Translations under genes and position numbers: made by a program
In this document: piece after piece, positions 8,172 to 16,948 of the stretch
Position numbering within the stretch: the first letter of the stretch is position 1
Layout: every line of letters begins with the position of its first letter
Source of the DNA: Pseudarthrobacter sp.
Lineage (GTDB): Bacteria > Actinomycetota > Actinomycetes > Actinomycetales > Micrococcaceae
Reading direction: 5' to 3'
Assembly: GCA_031178005.1 (NCBI GenBank)
Contig: JAPSJV010000001.1
Coordinates: 124,001-188,000 of the forward strand
DNA: 64,000 nucleotides
The notes under the pieces: model-generated
What the model was told of the DNA's origin: nothing
What the model saw: only the letters and a program-made list of their open reading frames with translations
Databases searched by the model: none

Positions 8172-8587
8172 GGAGTCTCCTGCGAACTTGCCGGGAGGGA
8201 TTCCTGCCCGGCAGTGTTGCCGCCCAGGCTCTCAATAAATTCGTCCGCCTGCGCCAGGTTCCGTGCCATCTTGGCGCGTTCTTGGACGGCTTGCTCCAGG
8301 AACCCTGCCAGCCGGTCCTGTTCCTCTTCGCTGGGAGTTCTCCCCGAAGACAGGATGGCCAGGATGTCCGCCATTTCCTCGAGCGAGAACCCCAGGGGCT
8401 TCATCTGCTTGATCACCATAAGGCGGTCGAAATCGTCCTCCGAATACACCCGGAAACCACCCTCGGTACGGGCCAGTGCGGGGAGTAGGCCAACCTCGTC
8501 ATAGTGCCTGATGGTCCGAAGAGACAGGCCGGTGCGTTCCGCGAGCTCGCCGATATGCATGGTCAAGCTGCCGATCTTTGCCGTCAT
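8168..8587 (-). CDS. MerR family transcriptional regulator
   Basis: The 139-residue protein carries a standard MerR N-terminal winged helix: MHIGELAERTGLSLRTIRHY, then DEVGLLPALARTEGGFRVYS, and then a dimerisation coiled coil (EDRLAGFLEQAVQERAKMARNL). The C-terminal effector region is short and lacks metal-binding cysteine pairs. An ATG at 8587 with GGAGG seven bases upstream is preferred over the internal Met10. It is the first gene of a two-gene operon with a GNAT acetyltransferase. A dyad at 8614-8643 upstream probably serves as its operator. Confidence 0.92.
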   Translation of the reverse strand: MTAKIGSLTMHIGELAERTGLSLRTIRHYDEVGLLPALARTEGGFRVYSEDDFDRLMVIKQMKPLGFSLEEMADILAILSSGRTPSEEEQDRLAGFLEQAVQERAKMARNLAQADEFIESLGGNTAGQESLPASSQETP

Positions 8588-8613
8588 GGGACGCCTCCAT
8601 CCTGGTCGGGCTT

Positions 8614-8643
8614 AAACTCTACCATCACGTTAGGGTAGGGTTT
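8614..8643. promoter_or_regulatory. Candidate MerR operator upstream of the MerR/GNAT operon
   Basis: AAACTCTACC (8614-8623) and GGTAGGGTTT (8634-8643) are inverted copies with nine of ten bases matching, separated by ten bases. On the minus strand the proximal arm contains TAGAGT, a plausible -10. MerR proteins bind dyads lying within the promoter, as seen here. A matching -35 element is not obvious. Confidence 0.5.
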
Positions 8644-8758
8644 GAGGTGCAGTAAGTCCCTAAGACTCGTCCTGCCCGGTGCGACGCCGCGCCCCCACAT
8701 TCTTCCAACAATAAGAAGGCGCTTACACGCGTCTTCCGGACCATGAACGGAGCCGGCA

Positions 8759-10282
8759 ATGGCCGTCAAAGCCGCGAGGGATGCCCACGCAGAGACCCCC
8801 GAACAGTTGCAGTCAGTGATTGGCACCCTGAAATCCCCGCGTCGGCTCAAGACTGAAGTCCTGGCCGGCCTGGTCGTGGCCCTGGCACTGATCCCTGAGG
8901 CCATCGCCTTCTCGATCATCGCCGGGGTCGATCCGCGCCTGGGGCTCTTCGCCTCGTTCACCATGGCCGTGACCATCGCCTTCGTCGGCGGCCGCCCAGC
9001 CATGATTTCGGCAGCAACCGGAGCCATCGCCCTGGTGATTGCCCCGCTCGTGAAGTCCCACGGCATCGATTACTTTATTGCCGCCGTCGTTCTGGCCGGT
9101 GTCTTCCAGATCATTCTGGGACTCTCGGGTGTTGCCAAGCTCATGCGCTTCATCCCCCGGTCGGTCATGGTGGGCTTCGTCAACGCCCTGGCCATCCTGA
9201 TCTTTATGTCCCAGGTGCCCGAGCTTCTGGGCGTTCCTTGGCTGGTGTACCCGCTGGTTATCCTTGGCCTGGCCATCGTCTTCGGCCTGCCTAAACTCAC
9301 CAAAGCCGTCCCGGCCCCACTCGTTGCAATCGTGGTCCTGACGCTTATTACAGTCTTTGCGTCCGTGGCGGTCCCGACCGTCGGGGACAAGGGTGAACTG
9401 CCCGAATCGCTGCCCTCGCTGTTCATCCCCAACGTTCCATTGACCCTTGAAACCCTGCGGGTCATCTTCCCGTTCGCCGTGGCCATGGCATTTGTTGGCC
9501 TGCTGGAATCACTGATGACCGCAAAACTGGTCGATGACGTCACGGACACCCGTTCCAACAAGACCCGCGAAGCATGGGGCCAGGGCGTGGCGAACATCGT
9601 CACCGGATTCACCGGCGGCATGGGCGGCTGCGCAATGATCGGCCAGACCATGATCAACGTCAAGGCCTCCGGTGCCCGCACCCGGATCTCCACCTTCCTG
9701 GCCGGGATGTTCCTGCTCATTCTGGTGGTGGTCCTTGGCGATGTCGTCTCAGTGATCCCGATGGCCGCATTGGTGGCCGTGATGATCTTCGTATCCGTGG
9801 CCACGTTCGATTGGCACAGCATCCGTCCCGGAACCCTGAAGATGATGCCGAAGAGCGAGACCACCGTGATGCTCGCCACCGTCGTCGTCACCGTCGCCAC
9901 CCACAACCTCGCCATCGGCGTAGGCGTGGGGGTGCTGGTCGCCATGGTGATGTTCGCCCGCCGGGTGGCGCACTTCGTCACCGTTGAGCGGTCCGTCAAG
10001 GCCATAGACGGCCGGGAAACCGCCACGTACGTGGTGGACGGAGAACTGTTCTTCGCTTCCTCCAATGACCTGTACACCCAGTTTGAATACGCACATGATC
10101 CGGCGCACGTAGTGATCGACATGCACGCTTCCCATCTGTGGGACGCCTCCACCATTGCTGCGCTGGACGCAATCACGGAGAAGTACCACGCACACGGCAA
10201 GGACGTGAAGATCGTCGGCCTCAACGATGCCAGCGTCCTGATGCGTGAACGCCTGGGTGGCAAGCTCGGCGGCGGCCACTAA
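8759..10282 (+). CDS. SulP family inorganic anion transporter
   Basis: The 507-residue protein is a SulP/SLC26-type permease. It has about 12 hydrophobic segments between residues 25 and 400, including the N-terminal AGLVVALALIPEAIAFSIIA and the conserved GGMGGCAMIGQTMINVKASG. A C-terminal STAS domain follows, about 410-505, with VIDMHASHLWDASTIAALDA. Relatives import sulfate, bicarbonate or dicarboxylates; the substrate cannot be told. The ATG has a weak GGAG upstream. It is followed by an acyl-CoA ligase 47 bases downstream, possibly by read-through. Nothing nearby suggests sulfur metabolism. Confidence 0.93.
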   Translation: MAVKAARDAHAETPEQLQSVIGTLKSPRRLKTEVLAGLVVALALIPEAIAFSIIAGVDPRLGLFASFTMAVTIAFVGGRPAMISAATGAIALVIAPLVKSHGIDYFIAAVVLAGVFQIILGLSGVAKLMRFIPRSVMVGFVNALAILIFMSQVPELLGVPWLVYPLVILGLAIVFGLPKLTKAVPAPLVAIVVLTLITVFASVAVPTVGDKGELPESLPSLFIPNVPLTLETLRVIFPFAVAMAFVGLLESLMTAKLVDDVTDTRSNKTREAWGQGVANIVTGFTGGMGGCAMIGQTMINVKASGARTRISTFLAGMFLLILVVVLGDVVSVIPMAALVAVMIFVSVATFDWHSIRPGTLKMMPKSETTVMLATVVVTVATHNLAIGVGVGVLVAMVMFARRVAHFVTVERSVKAIDGRETATYVVDGELFFASSNDLYTQFEYAHDPAHVVIDMHASHLWDASTIAALDAITEKYHAHGKDVKIVGLNDASVLMRERLGGKLGGGH

Positions 10283-10329
10283 CCAACTGTTCATTGGCGC
10301 CGGGGCTGAACACACGCAAGGATTGGGAC

Positions 10330-12018
10330 ATGCAGAACACTGACGTGCAGCCCTGGGTGAAGAACTACCAGCCGGGAGTCCCCGCGGAGATTGATCTTCC
10401 GGATGAGTCCCTGGTGCACATGCTGGATCGCTCCGTGGCCGAGGCCGGCAAACTTCCTGCATTGGAGTTCTTCGGCCGCCGCACCAGTTACGCCGAGCTG
10501 GGTGAACAGGTGGACCGCGCCGCCGAGGGCCTGCGGCTGCTGGGGGTTAAGGCGGGTGACCGGGTGGCGCTGCTCCTGCCCAACTGCCCGCAGCACGTGG
10601 TGGCGTTCTATGCAATCCTGCGGCTTGGCGCCGTGGTGGTGGAGCACAACCCGCTGTACACAGCCCGGGAACTCCGGCACCAGTTTGAGGACCACGGCGC
10701 CAAGGTGGTGATCGCCTGGGATAAAGCCGCCGACGCCGTCACGTCCTTCCCTGCGGACATCGGCGTTGGGCACGTGGTTTCCGTGAACCTCCTGGATGAG
10801 TTCCCAACAGTCAAACGCCTGGCCTTGCGGCTGCCGGTCAAAAAACTGCGCGAAACCCGAGAGTCCCTGAGCTCACCGGCGCCCGGCACCATGCCTTGGA
10901 AGCAGTTGCTCAGCCACGGCCCGCTGGTGGCCAACCACCCGCGGCCCGCCGTCGGAGATCTCGCAGCCATCCAGTACACCTCGGGCACCACCGGACGGCC
11001 CAAGGGCGCCATGCTGACGCACCGGAACCTGTACGCCAACGCGTTGCAGGGCGAGGCCTGGATGCACGGCGCGGAATACGGCAAGGAAATCTTCTACGCC
11101 ATCCTTCCCATGTTCCACGCCTTCGGACTGACGCTTTACCTGACCTACGGCATCCGCAAGCAGGGTCTCCTGGTGCTGTTCCCCAAGTTCGATCCAGACC
11201 TGGTGCTGGCAGCCATGAAGAAATCCCCGGCCACCGTTTACTGCGCCGTGCCGCCCATCTACGAGCGCACGGCCTTGGCGGCAAAAGAGAAGGGGATCTC
11301 GCTGAAGTCCTGCAGGTTCTGCATCTCCGGTGCCATGAACCTGCCGGACCACGTGGTGGAACTGTGGGAATCTGTCTCCGGCGGGCTGCTGGTTGAAGGC
11401 TACGGGATGACCGAATCCTCACCCGTAGCTATGGGCAACCCGTTCCACCCCACGCGGCGCCCCGGAACCATCGGCGTCCCCTTCCCTTCCACCCTCATGC
11501 GTGTGGTGGACCTGGACAGTCCCGCCGTCGAGGTTGCCCAGGGCGAGCCCGGAGAGCTGCTGATCAAGGGGCCTCAGGTGTTCCAGGGCTACTGGAACAA
11601 CCCTGAGGAAACCGCCAAGGCCCTCACCCCGGACGGCTGGCTGCGCACCGGAGACGTCGTCACGGTGGACCCTGATGGATTCACCACCATTGTGGACCGG
11701 GCCAAGGAACTCATCATCACCGGTGGCTTTAACGTTTCGCCCTCTGAGGTGGAATCGGTGCTTTGCCAGCACCCGGACGTCGCCGACGCCGCCGTAGTAG
11801 CCAAGGCACTGGAGCGGGGCGGCGAGATGGTGGTTGCCGCCGTCGAACTTGTTCCGGGGGCGGAACTGGACGAGGAAGCCCTGCGTGAATTCTGCCGTGG
11901 GAACCTCGCGGCGTACAAGGTGCCCAAGCACGTCGTGGCCATCGGGGATATGCCCCGGTCCATGCTGGGGAAGATCCTCCGCAAGCAGGTCCGCGAACAG
12001 GTCCTGCCGCTGGTCTGA
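10330..12018 (+). CDS. Long-chain fatty acid-CoA ligase (AMP-forming)
   Basis: The 562-residue protein is an ANL-superfamily adenylating enzyme that activates fatty acids with ATP and CoA. The P-loop-like A3 motif is YTSGTTGRPKGAML. The A5 motif is GYGMTESSPV, A7 is GWLRTGDVV, A8 is ELIITGGFNVSPSEVE, and the C-terminal catalytic lysine lies in GKILRKQVRE. An ATG with AAGGA seven bases upstream is favoured over a TTG 36 bases earlier. The chain length of the substrate is not deducible. It lies directly after the SulP gene on the same strand and has no beta-oxidation neighbours. Confidence 0.94.
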   Translation: MQNTDVQPWVKNYQPGVPAEIDLPDESLVHMLDRSVAEAGKLPALEFFGRRTSYAELGEQVDRAAEGLRLLGVKAGDRVALLLPNCPQHVVAFYAILRLGAVVVEHNPLYTARELRHQFEDHGAKVVIAWDKAADAVTSFPADIGVGHVVSVNLLDEFPTVKRLALRLPVKKLRETRESLSSPAPGTMPWKQLLSHGPLVANHPRPAVGDLAAIQYTSGTTGRPKGAMLTHRNLYANALQGEAWMHGAEYGKEIFYAILPMFHAFGLTLYLTYGIRKQGLLVLFPKFDPDLVLAAMKKSPATVYCAVPPIYERTALAAKEKGISLKSCRFCISGAMNLPDHVVELWESVSGGLLVEGYGMTESSPVAMGNPFHPTRRPGTIGVPFPSTLMRVVDLDSPAVEVAQGEPGELLIKGPQVFQGYWNNPEETAKALTPDGWLRTGDVVTVDPDGFTTIVDRAKELIITGGFNVSPSEVESVLCQHPDVADAAVVAKALERGGEMVVAAVELVPGAELDEEALREFCRGNLAAYKVPKHVVAIGDMPRSMLGKILRKQVREQVLPLV

Positions 12019-12130
12019 GCGCTGGCGCGAACGCCGGGAAACGCCGGTGGCTGCGGAACCGCCGCCCGCCGAACCCCTGAAGGGCGGCTGGCGGCGGTTC
12101 TTCGGCCGGCGGGAGTAGAACGCCCGGGCG

Positions 12131-12772
12131 CTAGACGGTGCGGGGTGCCTTGGCCAGGTTCTCGCGCAGTTCATCAGCGTTCTGCTTGACCACGTAGGCG
12201 GGGCGGTCCCGCTCTACACGCCAGCTCTCGGACAGCGCACCGACGTGGACGGTGTCGAAACCGAACTCGTCGTAAATGCGGGTCACCAGCTCCGCAGCCT
12301 CCGGATGGTCGCTGGCGGTGGCAAGCGCCCGCCGGTTCTCCGTGCCCGCGGGCGCCCCGTCGGTGGTGATGTCAGCTGCCATGATGTGGTTGAATCCTTT
12401 GGCCACCTTGGACTGGGGAAGGTGCTCCTGCAGCAGGCCGGAGGTGGTGGCCTCGCCGTTGTCCAGTTCCGGGATGCGGCCGTCCCGTTCCCAGTAATAG
12501 TTGTTGGTGTCGATGACGGTCTTCCCCGCCAGTGGCTCCACGGGAATGTCCTTGTACGCCTTCAGGGGAACGGTGGCCACCGCAAAGTCGCCGGCGGCCG
12601 CGGCCTCTGCCGCTGTTGCCGCACGGGCCTTGGGACCAAGTTCCTCAACCAGTGCCTCCAGGGTCTCCGGGCTGCGCGAATTGCTGATTACCACGTTGTA
12701 TCCGAGCTCGACTGCCTTGCGGGCAACCTGGCTGCCAATTTGTCCTGCACCGATGATTCCAATAGTTGTCAT
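12131..12772 (-). CDS. NADPH-dependent F420 reductase-type oxidoreductase
   Basis: The 213-residue protein starts with a Rossmann fold, TIGIIGAGQIGSQVARKAVE, followed by VVISNSRSPETL. The Asn-Ser-Arg after strand 2 suits NADP(H). The C-terminal part (WRVERDRPAYVVKQNADEL) matches F420-oxidoreductase-like family members. Relatives reduce F420 or act on unknown substrates; F420 use cannot be shown here. The ATG at 12772 is the natural N-terminus of the fold. The frame stays open far upstream, but that part only mirrors the opposite gene. It is transcribed alone, convergent with the acyl-CoA ligase. Confidence 0.88.
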   Translation of the reverse strand: MTTIGIIGAGQIGSQVARKAVELGYNVVISNSRSPETLEALVEELGPKARAATAAEAAAAGDFAVATVPLKAYKDIPVEPLAGKTVIDTNNYYWERDGRIPELDNGEATTSGLLQEHLPQSKVAKGFNHIMAADITTDGAPAGTENRRALATASDHPEAAELVTRIYDEFGFDTVHVGALSESWRVERDRPAYVVKQNADELRENLAKAPRTV

Positions 12773-12988
12773 GTGCGGGGCAACCGCCTCCTGGCCGCGG
12801 GTATTTCCTTGATGACGAAGTATGTCGGTGAAGGAGGAAAGTGGAGGCAATGCGGGCACATCCTGCGGAAGTTTCCGGCTTTCGGCGTACTCTTCCGCCC
12901 CGGGCCACGGCTGCCTAGACTGGCAGGACAATTGTGCGGACCGCCGCAGATTGGCCCGCGCGTCGCACTCTGTTTCAGGAGATGACCC

Positions 12989-13894
12989 ATGCGTACCCTC
13001 ATTCCCGCGGCAGCCGCCGTCGTACTCCTTGCCCTGACCGGAACCGGCCCCGCTGCGCTGGCAGCGCCTGAGCCGCCAGGGGTGATCGTCCTGCCGGAAG
13101 CCACCGGTGCGGAGGGAATCGCTGCCGGAAAGCAGGGTACCTTCTATGCGGGCGACCGGATTGACGGCGACATCTACCGCGGTGATCTGCGGACCGGAAC
13201 CGCTGACGTGTTCATAGACGCACCGGATGGCAGGGTGGCGATCGGCATGGTGGCTGACCAGAAGAACAACCTGCTGTTCGTCGCTGGCGGCGGGACCGGC
13301 GACGCTTACGTTTATGACACCGATACAGGCGCCGAGGTTGCGGCCTTTGAATTCACAGACGCCGGGTTTGTCAACGACGTCACCCTTACCCATGGCGGGG
13401 CCTGGTTCACCAACTCGAATGCGGGCGAGCTGTACTTTGTGCCGGTGGCCAAGGACGGCACAGTGGGCGGTTTTGAGGTTTTGGATATGAGCGGCCCGGC
13501 CGGTGAGGCCGGTCCCGGCTTCAACCTGAACGGCATCACCACCGCTCCTGGCGGCACCCTGGTGGTGGCGCATTCAAGCCTGGGGGAGCTCTACACCGTA
13601 GATCCCGTGACCGGCATGAGCGCGCTGGTCGAAGGTGTCAGCGTTCCGGCGGCAGACGGCATCGAGATCCGCGGCGGCACCTTATGGGCCGTGCAGAACC
13701 GGTTTGACCAGGTCAGCCGCATCAGCCTCGCGGACGACCTGTCCTCCGGAACTCTTGACGGCGTTATCACCAGCCCTGATTTCCAGACCCCAACGACGGC
13801 TGCCCTGTTTGGCAACACCTTGGCCGTGGTCAACGCGCAGTTCTTCTACCCGGCCGATCCGGAGTTCGAGGTGGTGCTGGTCCCGGTCCGGTGA
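12989..13894 (+). CDS. Secreted SMP-30/gluconolactonase-like beta-propeller protein
   Basis: The 301-residue protein opens with a Sec signal peptide (MRTLIPAAAAVVLLALTGTG, cleavage likely after ALA near residue 25). The rest is a repeating beta-propeller: EGIAAGKQGTFYAGDRIDGD, GDAYVYDTDTG, FVNDVTLTHGGAWFTNSN, FNLNGITTAPGG and ADGIEIRGGTLWAVQNRFDQ. These blades resemble SMP-30/NHL-type propellers. Lactonase activity is possible but unproven; the divalent-metal residues cannot be assigned with confidence by eye. A GGAG ribosome-binding site precedes the ATG. It converges on amt with only 11 bases between them. Confidence 0.85.
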   Translation: MRTLIPAAAAVVLLALTGTGPAALAAPEPPGVIVLPEATGAEGIAAGKQGTFYAGDRIDGDIYRGDLRTGTADVFIDAPDGRVAIGMVADQKNNLLFVAGGGTGDAYVYDTDTGAEVAAFEFTDAGFVNDVTLTHGGAWFTNSNAGELYFVPVAKDGTVGGFEVLDMSGPAGEAGPGFNLNGITTAPGGTLVVAHSSLGELYTVDPVTGMSALVEGVSVPAADGIEIRGGTLWAVQNRFDQVSRISLADDLSSGTLDGVITSPDFQTPTTAALFGNTLAVVNAQFFYPADPEFEVVLVPVR

Positions 13895-13905
13895 GTTTCC
13901 GTGTG

Positions 13906-15207
13906 CTAGACCAGGCTGCTTTCCCGGGCGGGCGTGGAACCCCGTGCTGAAGTGAATCCCGCCGGGGTGAAGTGTCCGCCACCGGCGTCGCCAAAGGAGT
14001 ATGCGCGCTCGGCATGAAGGGCCAGATCCACGCCCACCGTTTCCGCCTCATGGCTGACGCGGAAGCCCATCGTCTTGTGGATCAGGAGGCCGACGCCGGC
14101 AGTCACCAGGCCGGAGAGCGTCACAGTGATCAGGACTGCTGCGGCCTGGGCCACCAGTTGCTGGAAGCCGCCGCCGTAGAAGAGGCCACCTGCCTGGCCG
14201 TCAGCGGGGAGTGCGATGAAGCCCAGGGCCAGCGTGCCGATCAGCCCGCCGCCCAGGTGGACTCCCACTACGTCCAGGGAGTCGTCCAGGCCAAACCGGT
14301 ACTTGAGGTCAACAAACCAGCAGCACGCGGCGCCGGCCACCGAGCCCAGGCCGATCGCGGCCAGCGGGCTGATGTTGGCGCAGGAGGGGGTGATGGCGAC
14401 AAGGCCTGCCACTACGCCGGAGGCGGCGCCCAGCGACGTGGGGTGGCCGTGCCGGATCTTCTCCACCGCGAGCCAGCCCAGCATTGCTGCGGCCGGCGTC
14501 ACCAGGGTGTTCACCCAGATCAGGCCCGCCTGCTCTGCTGTAGTTGCAGCGCCACCGTTGAAGCCAAACCAGCCGAACCAGAGGATGGCAACGCCGAGCA
14601 TGATGAACGGCAGGTTATGGGGGCGGTGGTTGGGGTCCTTGGCGAAGCCGTGACGCTGCCCCACCACCAGGGCCAGGACCAGCGCGGCGGTACCGGAGCT
14701 GATCTCGACGACGGCGCCGCCGGCGAAGTCGATCACCTGGCCGAAGATGGCTGTCACGGCGCCCCCGGCACTCATCAGTCCACCGCCCCAGATCATGTAA
14801 GCAAGCGGGCAGTACACCAGGGTGATCCAGATGGGGACGAACAAAGCCCAGGAGCTGAACTTGGCGCGGTCCGCGATGGCGCCGCTGATCAGGGCCACCG
14901 TGACAATCGCGAAGGTGGCGCCATATCCGGCGTTGATGAGCTGGGGTGAGCCCATGAGGTTCTGCAGGCCGAAGTTGGCCAGCGGATTGCCGAACAAGCC
15001 CAGGAATCCGTCGCCGGTGGTCATGGAGTAGCCCCACAACACCCAGACGACGCCCACGATGCCGGCCGAGATGAAGCTCATCATGATCATGTTCAGCGCG
15101 GCTTTTGCACGGGTCATGCCGCCGTAGAAGAGCCCCAGGCCCGGTGTCATGAAAAGCACCATGGCGGCTGAAACCATCAGCCAGACGTGTTGGGCAGTGA
15201 GTTCCAC
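13906..15207 (-). CDS. amt: Ammonium transporter
   Basis: The 433-residue protein is an Amt/MEP/Rh channel with 11 transmembrane segments. GLGLFYGGMTRAKAALNMIM lies at the first two helices, and WVLWGYSMTTGDG, FAGGAVVEISSGTAALVLAL and FGWFGFNGG follow. The conserved pore histidine is visible in LDVVGVHLGGG. It imports ammonium or ammonia under nitrogen limitation. The GTG start has AGGGAA upstream. No glnK or glnD gene follows. Two GlnR-type boxes lie upstream (15371-15386 and 15430-15445), consistent with nitrogen control. Confidence 0.96.
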   Translation of the reverse strand: MELTAQHVWLMVSAAMVLFMTPGLGLFYGGMTRAKAALNMIMMSFISAGIVGVVWVLWGYSMTTGDGFLGLFGNPLANFGLQNLMGSPQLINAGYGATFAIVTVALISGAIADRAKFSSWALFVPIWITLVYCPLAYMIWGGGLMSAGGAVTAIFGQVIDFAGGAVVEISSGTAALVLALVVGQRHGFAKDPNHRPHNLPFIMLGVAILWFGWFGFNGGAATTAEQAGLIWVNTLVTPAAAMLGWLAVEKIRHGHPTSLGAASGVVAGLVAITPSCANISPLAAIGLGSVAGAACCWFVDLKYRFGLDDSLDVVGVHLGGGLIGTLALGFIALPADGQAGGLFYGGGFQQLVAQAAAVLITVTLSGLVTAGVGLLIHKTMGFRVSHEAETVGVDLALHAERAYSFGDAGGGHFTPAGFTSARGSTPARESSLV

Positions 15208-15370
15208 CAGCTGTTCCCTTTCGACGAAACCTGTGGCAAGCGCGGCGGCCTGCGGCAGGCCTGACGTTTCCCCCGCTCAATGTTCGCGGCGGGATGTTTC
15301 AGGTAAAGCGTCCAAAAGTTGCGCCGGTGTTACGGCAAACGGCCCTGTATGAAGTTCACGTGTCCGGATT

Positions 15371-15386
15371 GTTTCGGTGATGTTAA
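15371..15386 (-). promoter_or_regulatory. GlnR-type box, proximal to amt
   Basis: Read on the minus strand this is TTAAC, six bases, then GAAAC. It fits the actinobacterial GlnR consensus gTnAC-n6-GaAAC except at the weakly conserved first base. It lies 164 bases upstream of the ammonium transporter start, a classical GlnR target. Confidence 0.55.
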
Positions 15387-15429
15387 CAAGCCCCGGATAT
15401 CCCCGGTCGGCCGGGACGGCACCCGTTTC

Positions 15430-15445
15430 GTTTCCTGTTTGTAAA
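15430..15445 (-). promoter_or_regulatory. GlnR-type box, distal to amt
   Basis: On the minus strand this reads TTTAC, six bases, then GAAAC, the same match quality as the proximal box. The two boxes start 59 bases apart. Paired boxes are usual at GlnR-controlled amt promoters. Confidence 0.5.
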
Positions 15446-15462
15446 CGCGGCCTCACGCAAAC

Positions 15463-15490
15463 GGGCGGCCACCCGCATGGGTGACCGCCC
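15463..15490 (-). terminator. Hairpin terminator after gntP
   Basis: GGGCGGCCACCC and GGGTGACCGCCC form a 12-base stem with one mismatch around a GCAT loop. It lies 24 bases beyond the gntP stop codon on the minus strand. It is GC-rich with no strong T-run. Confidence 0.6.
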
Positions 15491-15513
15491 GCCGTCGTAC
15501 TTCACCTGGGTGG

Positions 15514-16917
15514 CTAGCCCGCGACGCCTGCCACAGCGAAGATGGCAGCTGCGATACCGAAGCCCATTACACCGATGAGCGTTTCCAGCACCGTCCAGGT
15601 CATCAGGGTGGTCTTGACGTCCATGCCGAAGAACCGGCCCACCAGCCAGAAGCCGGAGTCGTTGACGTGCGAAACCACTACCGAACCTGCGGCGACGGCG
15701 ATAACCAGCGCCGCCACCTGCATGCCGTTGAGCCCGGCGAGGGCAACGGCCGGAGCGATCAGGCCTGCGGTCGTGGTGAGGGCTACCGTGGCGGAACCCT
15801 GGGCAATGCGGAGGATCGCTGAGATCAGGAAGCCGGCCAGGATCAGCGGGATTCCGGCATCGCCCAGAACGTCTGCCAGGGCCGCGCCGATCCCGGAGGT
15901 CCGGAGGACGCCGCCGAACATACCGCCGGCACCGGTAATCAGGATGACGGAGCAGACGGGGCCGAGGGAGGACTCAAGCAGCTTCTCCAGGGCGCCGGCA
16001 CCCTTGCCGCGGCGACGCCCCAGCACGAACAGGGCTACCAGCACGGCAATCAGGAGGGCCACCGGGGTTTCGCCGATGGTGCGCAGCACCTGATACCAGG
16101 TTTCGGCCTTGGCGCTTTCCGGCAAGAGTCCGGACGAAGTTGCGGTGCTGAGCCCGGTGTTGAGGAAGATCAGGACCAGGGGGAGCAGCAGGATCAGCAC
16201 AACGGTGCGGAAACGCGGCGGGTTGGCTTCAGCCTCGGCGTCGGCGCGGCCCAGCAGTTCGGGAACCGGAAGGACCAGCTTCTTTCCTGTCCACAGGCCG
16301 AAGAGGTAGCAGGTCACGTACCAGGTGGGGATGGCGGCAATGAGGCCGGCGATAACCACCAGGCCCACGTTCGCGTCAAAGAACGTCGCAGCCGCAACGG
16401 GGCCCGGGTGCGGAGGCAGGAAAATGTGCATCACGGAGAAGGCTCCGGCGGCGGGCAGGCCGTAGCGGAGTACACCGCCGCCGAGGCGGTGCGCGACGGC
16501 GAAGACCACCGGCAGCATCACCACCAGGCCGGCGTCGAAGAAGATGGGGAAACCAAAGATCAGTGACGCGACGCCCAGCGCAAGGGGAGCACGCTTCTCG
16601 CCGAAGAGGTTGATGAGGTAGTCGGCCAGCGCCTTGGCGCCGCCGCTGGTCTCAACGATCCGGCCCAGCATGGCGCCCAGGCCCACCAGCAGGGCAACGG
16701 TGCCCAGGGTGCTGCCGAATCCGCCAACCAACACGCTGACCACCTTGTCCGCCGGAATGCCGGTGGCAAAGGCGGTGGCGAGGCTGATGAGGATCAGGGC
16801 CAACAGCGCGTGCATGCGCAGTTTGATAATGAGGAACAGCAAGGCCACGATGGCGAGGCCGGCGATCAGGAGCAGCGGGCCTGCTCCGAGGGTTTGTTCC
16901 CATCCTTCGATGGTCAT
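15514..16917 (-). CDS. gntP: GntP family gluconate:H+ symporter
   Basis: The 467-residue integral membrane protein matches GntP permeases. It has about 12 helices, with LLIAGLAIVALLFLIIKLRM at the N-terminus and the family motif region SLIFGFPIFFDAGLVVMLPV. MHIFLPPHPGPVAAATFF and HVNDSGFWLVGRFFGMDVK follow; the last is strongly conserved in gluconate permeases. It brings gluconate into the cell for phosphorylation by the kinase encoded 31 bases upstream on the same strand. GGAGA precedes the ATG. A hairpin at 15463-15490 closes the operon. Confidence 0.95.
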   Translation of the reverse strand: MTIEGWEQTLGAGPLLLIAGLAIVALLFLIIKLRMHALLALILISLATAFATGIPADKVVSVLVGGFGSTLGTVALLVGLGAMLGRIVETSGGAKALADYLINLFGEKRAPLALGVASLIFGFPIFFDAGLVVMLPVVFAVAHRLGGGVLRYGLPAAGAFSVMHIFLPPHPGPVAAATFFDANVGLVVIAGLIAAIPTWYVTCYLFGLWTGKKLVLPVPELLGRADAEAEANPPRFRTVVLILLLPLVLIFLNTGLSTATSSGLLPESAKAETWYQVLRTIGETPVALLIAVLVALFVLGRRRGKGAGALEKLLESSLGPVCSVILITGAGGMFGGVLRTSGIGAALADVLGDAGIPLILAGFLISAILRIAQGSATVALTTTAGLIAPAVALAGLNGMQVAALVIAVAAGSVVVSHVNDSGFWLVGRFFGMDVKTTLMTWTVLETLIGVMGFGIAAAIFAVAGVAG

Positions 16918-16948
16918 GGTTCTCCTTTGAAACGGGGTGGGCGGGGGA

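Larger units (their letters stand above)
15208..15513. other. Intergenic region between gntP and amt: regulatory, no gene
   Basis: This 306-base gap holds no credible coding sequence. From right to left on the minus strand it contains the hairpin ending the gluconate operon (15463-15490), two GlnR-like boxes, and the 5' leader of amt. About 160 bases separate the proximal GlnR box from the amt start. Confidence 0.7.

Noticed and set aside
9070-10263. A 397-residue minus-strand frame across the SulP gene
   Set aside because: Its Thr/Ser/Met-rich composition is typical of GC-rich antisense shadow frames, and the plus strand encodes a clear transporter.
12773-13573. Upstream extension of the F420-reductase-like reading frame to 480 residues
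   Set aside because: The extension runs antisense to a signal-peptide-bearing secreted protein gene and has no domain. The Rossmann fold begins at the ATG at 12772.
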